64,000 nt of DNA from Polaribacter sp. Hel1_33_78 (GTDB lineage: Bacteria; Bacteroidota; Bacteroidia; Flavobacteriales; Flavobacteriaceae): assembly GCF_900106075.1 (NCBI RefSeq), contig NZ_LT629794.1, positions 1,034,001 to 1,098,000 on the forward strand, read 5' to 3'. The position numbers were made by a program, and so were the translations under genes. Position 1 is the first letter of the stretch. Every line of letters starts with the position of its first letter. Shown here piece by piece: positions 61,463 to 64,000 of the stretch. Below the pieces are notes generated by a model. The model was not told the origin of the DNA, did not search any database, and saw nothing but the letters and a program-made list of their open reading frames with translations.

Positions 61463-62052
61463 TTTTCTTTTAGCTTGATAGTTTTTCTAGAAAGTTTCTT
61501 AATAGTGTTATTTATCTCTATAGTATTTGTACCACATAATTCAGCTATCTCTTTAGGTTTATAATATCCAGATAGCCAACATTAAAATACTTCTATTTCT
61601 AATTTATTTGCTCCTTGCTCTCTTAAAGATTTAAGTGCATCTTTTGATATATCTTCAAAATCTATATCTGGAGGTTCATCTTTTGTAACAATTTCGTCTA
61701 TTTCAATAAAATCATTTAGTTCAATTAAATAAGTTTCTTGTTCCGTATAATCTGAATCGGCTTTGTTATTCTTTTTAAGTTTTTGTTTCCTAAAAAAATT
61801 ATACAAATCACTTCTTAATGAACCAAAAATAAACTTATCAAAAGAGGTTTTTTCTTTATCCCAATTTCTAATACCATTAGTAGCTTTAACTAAAACATTA
61901 TAACAAAAATCAACATAATCAAACCCGTTCCGTTCCTTCTCTGATTTATCATAGAATCGGTTACGAACATAGTTTTCCATTCTATCTAAAAGTTCATTTA
62001 AATCGATAGAATCAAGATGCTCAAGAATTTCTTTTTTACTTGCTTCAGCCAT
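61441..62052 (-). pseudogene. sigma-70-like factor with in-frame TAA stop
   Basis: The first 156 codons encode a sigma region 2-like domain: YVDFCYNVLVKATNGIRNWD, then KTSFDKFIFGSLRSDLYNFF, then RKQK. A TAA at 61582-61584 stops it, but the same frame continues for 46 more codons with a region 4-like HTH (WLSGYYKPKEIAELCGTNTI, then INNTIKKLSRK) and a stop at 61441 that overlaps the next gene as in a normal operon. So a full-length ECF-like sigma factor was probably broken by one base change, or needs readthrough. Sequencing error is possible. Confidence 0.8.
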
Positions 62053-62064
62053 ATTTCAATAGAG

Positions 62065-62197
62065 TATGCTCATTATAATTAAAAAATATCCAAATGAATG
62101 GAAAAAAAACAAAACCTATGAGCATAGACAATTGTAAAGGAGTTAGATACTGCTCATATCCATTAATTACGGCAAAATATAAAAAATTGTGAGCATA
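62065..62197. promoter_or_regulatory. divergent operator region with four TGAGCA sites
   Basis: The hexamer TGAGCA or its complement TGCTCA occurs at 62067-62072, 62119-62124, 62151-62156 and 62190-62195, three of them within ATGAGCAT- or TATGCTCAT-type octamers. They alternate in orientation across the gap between the sigma/ImmA operon and the 57-residue/LRAT/Pycsar operon. Likely binding sites for the operon's regulator. Confidence 0.55.
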
Positions 62198-62236
62198 AAC
62201 TTATAAATACATAAATAATAATCTTAAAAATAAAGA

Positions 62237-62410
62237 ATGGCTAAAAACGCACCAATAGGAGATAACGCAAGAAAAGGAGCTGTCAAAGGACGCACACAAG
62301 TATTAAATCCAAAAATAAAACTCTATGTAAAGAGAGATACTGAAACAGGCAGATTTATGGATGTAAAAACTACAGGGGGAAAATTTAAAGGAGTTCGAAA
62401 AGAAAATTAA
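62237..62410 (+). CDS. small basic conserved protein at the head of the Pycsar operon
   Basis: A 57-residue basic protein read directly from the sequence: MAKNAPIGDNARKGAVKGRT, then QVLNP and KRDTETGRFMDVK, ending FKGVRKEN. This pattern (APIGDN..KGAV, then KRD.ETGRFMD.K) recurs in many bacteria as a stand-alone small protein of unknown function. It has no membrane segment and looks nucleic-acid binding by charge. It is 3 bases from the LRAT-like gene, so it is part of this operon. Confidence 0.8.
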   Translation: MAKNAPIGDNARKGAVKGRTQVLNPKIKLYVKRDTETGRFMDVKTTGGKFKGVRKEN

Positions 62411-62413
62411 GTT

Positions 62414-62839
62414 ATGGAAAATTATAATAAATTATTAAATAGTTTAAAACCAATAGATGTCATTGTAGCTAAAAAAAGAGTGGGTTTAGGAAGAATTCTA
62501 AATCACTACATCGTCTATTTAGGTAATGGGATATTTGTTGGAAATTTAAAAGGAAGTGTAAAACAAGTAACACATAATGAACTTTATGATTTGCTTAAAG
62601 TTTACGAACCGGTTGAAATTAGAAAATTTACTGGAACACAATTAGATGCAAGAGAAGCCATATTTAGAGTTAAGCAAAAGTTAGGACAACCTTACAGCTT
62701 TTTAGGCTTCAATTGTGAACATTTTGCTAATTGGGTGCAATATGGTAAAGAAACAAGTAATCAAGTTACTAATGGTTTTTTAATACTGGCTGGTTTATTC
62801 ACTTTAAAACTAATTACTAGTGGAGATGGAAAAAGATAG
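62414..62839 (+). CDS. LRAT/NlpC-P60-like thiol protein with C-terminal membrane helix
   Basis: A 141-residue protein of the LRAT-like branch of the NlpC/P60 superfamily. The catalytic His is in NHYIVYLGNGIFVG (His31) and the catalytic Cys in GFNCEHFANWVQYG (Cys101, NCEHFA signature). A hydrophobic stretch (FLILAGLFTLKLI, about 122-134) near the C-terminus could hold it at a membrane. LRAT-like proteins act as acyltransferases or phospholipases. It overlaps the next gene by 20 bases and lies in the Pycsar operon, which does not normally include such a gene; a lipid-directed accessory effector is inference. Confidence 0.85.
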   Translation: MENYNKLLNSLKPIDVIVAKKRVGLGRILNHYIVYLGNGIFVGNLKGSVKQVTHNELYDLLKVYEPVEIRKFTGTQLDAREAIFRVKQKLGQPYSFLGFNCEHFANWVQYGKETSNQVTNGFLILAGLFTLKLITSGDGKR

Positions 62840-63311
62840 ATTGAAATATACTATAAATAGATTTGATCATTATTTTGATAGTGTTAATAATAAATCAGCT
62901 GTTTATATTGCCATTAATACTTTCATAACTGGTGGTATTATTGTATTACTGACGCAGACCAATATTGTTAAGGAATTAATTGTTTTAGGGCAAGTTATTG
63001 TTTGGATATTATTACTTACGGGTATTGTAAATCTAATCGTATTATCTATTGCAAGTATTCCATTTTTTTCAACTAAACCAAAATCTATCTATTATTTTGG
63101 AGCAATATCTAAAATGACACAATCTGAATTCAATAAAACTTCTAAAAATTATAATGAAAAGGAAGAATTAAAAGATTTAAGGTCACAAACTTTTGTCCTT
63201 TCACAAGGTTTGACAAAAAAATTCACAAAACTAAAATTAGCAGGCATATTATTGGTTACACAATTCTTTATGCTTCTATTAATTTTTATAACAATATTAA
63301 CCAATCTATAA
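62820..63311 (+). CDS. pycTM: Pycsar effector-like membrane protein (PycTM)
   Basis: A 163-residue membrane protein. Residues 10-30 (TINRFDHYFDSVNNKSAVYI) are the conserved N-terminal motif of the PycTM effector family, followed by hydrophobic helices at about 29-46, 55-82 and 140-161, and a cytoplasmic loop with QTFVLSQGLTKKFTKLKLAG. PycTM effectors bind cUMP or cCMP made by their partner cyclase and damage the membrane, stopping phage growth. It overlaps the LRAT-like gene by 20 bases and precedes the cyclase by 10 bases, the usual linked pair of a Pycsar system. Family membership is judged by motif and neighbour. Confidence 0.85.
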   Translation: MEMEKDRLKYTINRFDHYFDSVNNKSAVYIAINTFITGGIIVLLTQTNIVKELIVLGQVIVWILLLTGIVNLIVLSIASIPFFSTKPKSIYYFGAISKMTQSEFNKTSKNYNEKEELKDLRSQTFVLSQGLTKKFTKLKLAGILLVTQFFMLLLIFITILTNL

Positions 63312-63321
63312 AATTAAAATT

Positions 63322-64000
63322 ATGAGTATTTTTAATCCGTATTTGGATGTTATCAAAAAAGCAGTAGATAAAGATCCGAGAAACAATTACATTAAACTTT
63401 TTTCAAAACAACCAGAGTCAGATTTTGACACAAGTTACATTAATGAATTACGAAATGAGTTACCTGGTTTAGAAAATCTAAATGAATCTTCTCGTTTAGT
63501 CAAGGGACTCAATGCACCAACAGTTGAGAATTTACCAAGATTAGGAAATCATCCTGATTTTGCAAATTTACAATACACTAATAACACTGAAAAGCATTGG
63601 ATTATTTCAGCTTTTGTTGATGTAAAAAAGAGCACACAACTTTACAATAATTTTGCTTTAGTTACTGTAGCTTTAATTACTGAAAGTATTATTAAAGCGT
63701 CTATTCTTGCTGTAAATTTATGTGGTGGTTATGTGCATCGAATTCAGGGTGATGGATTGATGGTTTATTTTGGCGGAAAAAATATTGAGAAAAAACAAGC
63801 TACAAAAGACTCTTTAAAAGCTTTTGCTATGATTTCTTATTTTGTGAAAAATGATTTAAAAGACTATTTTGATTCGCAAGGGATTAAAGAAATATACACA
63901 AGAGCAGGGATTGATTTAGGACACGACAACCAAGTACTTTGGATGTACTCTGGGTTAGGGGATTCAGGAGAAGTCACTACTTGTAGTTTGCATACAAGTC
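63322..64000 (+). CDS. pycC: pyrimidine nucleotide cyclase of a Pycsar system (PycC), 3' end outside window
   Basis: 226 residues of a class III adenylate/guanylate-cyclase-type enzyme, translated from the ATG at 63322. The metal-binding Asp are in ISAFVDVKKSTQLYN (Asp100) and HRIQGDGLMVYFGG (Asp144). The later LWMYSGLGDSGEVTTCSLH region is where PycC enzymes differ from adenylate cyclases. The N-terminal 90 residues are specific to PycC-like proteins. On phage infection such enzymes make cCMP or cUMP to activate the effector encoded just upstream. The gene runs off the window, so the final portion and its operon partners are not visible. Confidence 0.88.
   Translation, partial: MSIFNPYLDVIKKAVDKDPRNNYIKLFSKQPESDFDTSYINELRNELPGLENLNESSRLVKGLNAPTVENLPRLGNHPDFANLQYTNNTEKHWIISAFVDVKKSTQLYNNFALVTVALITESIIKASILAVNLCGGYVHRIQGDGLMVYFGGKNIEKKQATKDSLKAFAMISYFVKNDLKDYFDSQGIKEIYTRAGIDLGHDNQVLWMYSGLGDSGEVTTCSLHTS

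Overview
The window is low-GC DNA from a marine-type member of the Flavobacteriaceae (Bacteroidota), probably close to Polaribacter. The evidence is SusC/SusD pairs, secreted proteins with C-terminal type IX secretion (T9SS) sorting domains, a hybrid two-component regulator with AraC output, -7 boxes of the TAnnTTTG type, and flavobacterial small proteins (Lacal_2735, TIGR03643, DUF2256). The species call is inference.

Region 1 (1-14.1 kb, all minus strand): the end of a wax-ester synthase/DGAT gene, a tRNA-Thr(UGU), then a light and oxidative-stress cluster. It holds four photolyase/cryptochrome-family genes of four types (CPD photolyase, an atypical photolyase without the WQW motif, an iron-sulphur FeS-BCP photolyase, cryptochrome-DASH), plus folE, TspO, a glutathione peroxidase, an SRPBCC protein, two SDR-type oxidoreductases, a flavin reductase and several small proteins. 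Two promoters in this cluster share the dyad TTGTTTAA-N16-TTAAACAA just upstream of the -7 box, which suggests one unidentified regulator for both.

Region 2 (14.6-45.3 kb, minus strand): carbohydrate utilisation. One operon has SusC, SusD, a SusE-like protein, two GH30 enzymes and a T9SS protein with two CBM-like domains. Upstream of it lie a TPR/HTH membrane regulator and a beta-galactan locus: GH53 endo-galactanase, GH2 beta-galactosidase, a clan GH-A enzyme, a SGNH esterase, surface proteins, a sodium:sugar symporter and the whole Leloir pathway (galM, galK, galT, galE). Polymer would be cut at the surface, galactose imported and turned into UDP-glucose/glucose-1-phosphate. The first gene of the locus is an in-frame SusC-SusD chimera that has lost most of the transporter.

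Region 3 (45.3-55.7 kb, minus strand): a 1.1-kb AT-rich gap, a 1249-residue T9SS protein of unknown function, a tail-fibre-like coiled-coil protein and a hybrid two-component regulator.

Region 4 (55.7-60.3 kb): accessory DNA. Three tandem 331-bp units each carry a GIY-YIG nuclease gene (only one clearly intact) followed by a tRNA 3'-half look-alike. Next comes a four-gene phage-like cassette (251-residue protein, DUF5675 protein, two small membrane proteins) divergent from a small DNA-binding-like protein, then about 0.9 kb without genes but with two large inverted repeats.

Region 5 (60.3-64.0 kb): a defence island. A sigma-factor-like gene with an in-frame stop, a 132-residue protein and an ImmA/IrrE metalloprotease diverge from an operon encoding a 57-residue protein, an LRAT/NlpC-like protein, a Pycsar-type membrane effector and a nucleotide cyclase cut by the window end. 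Four TGAGCA half-sites lie between the two operons. The Pycsar operon with an added LRAT-like gene and its own divergent regulatory operon is the best candidate for an undescribed system here.
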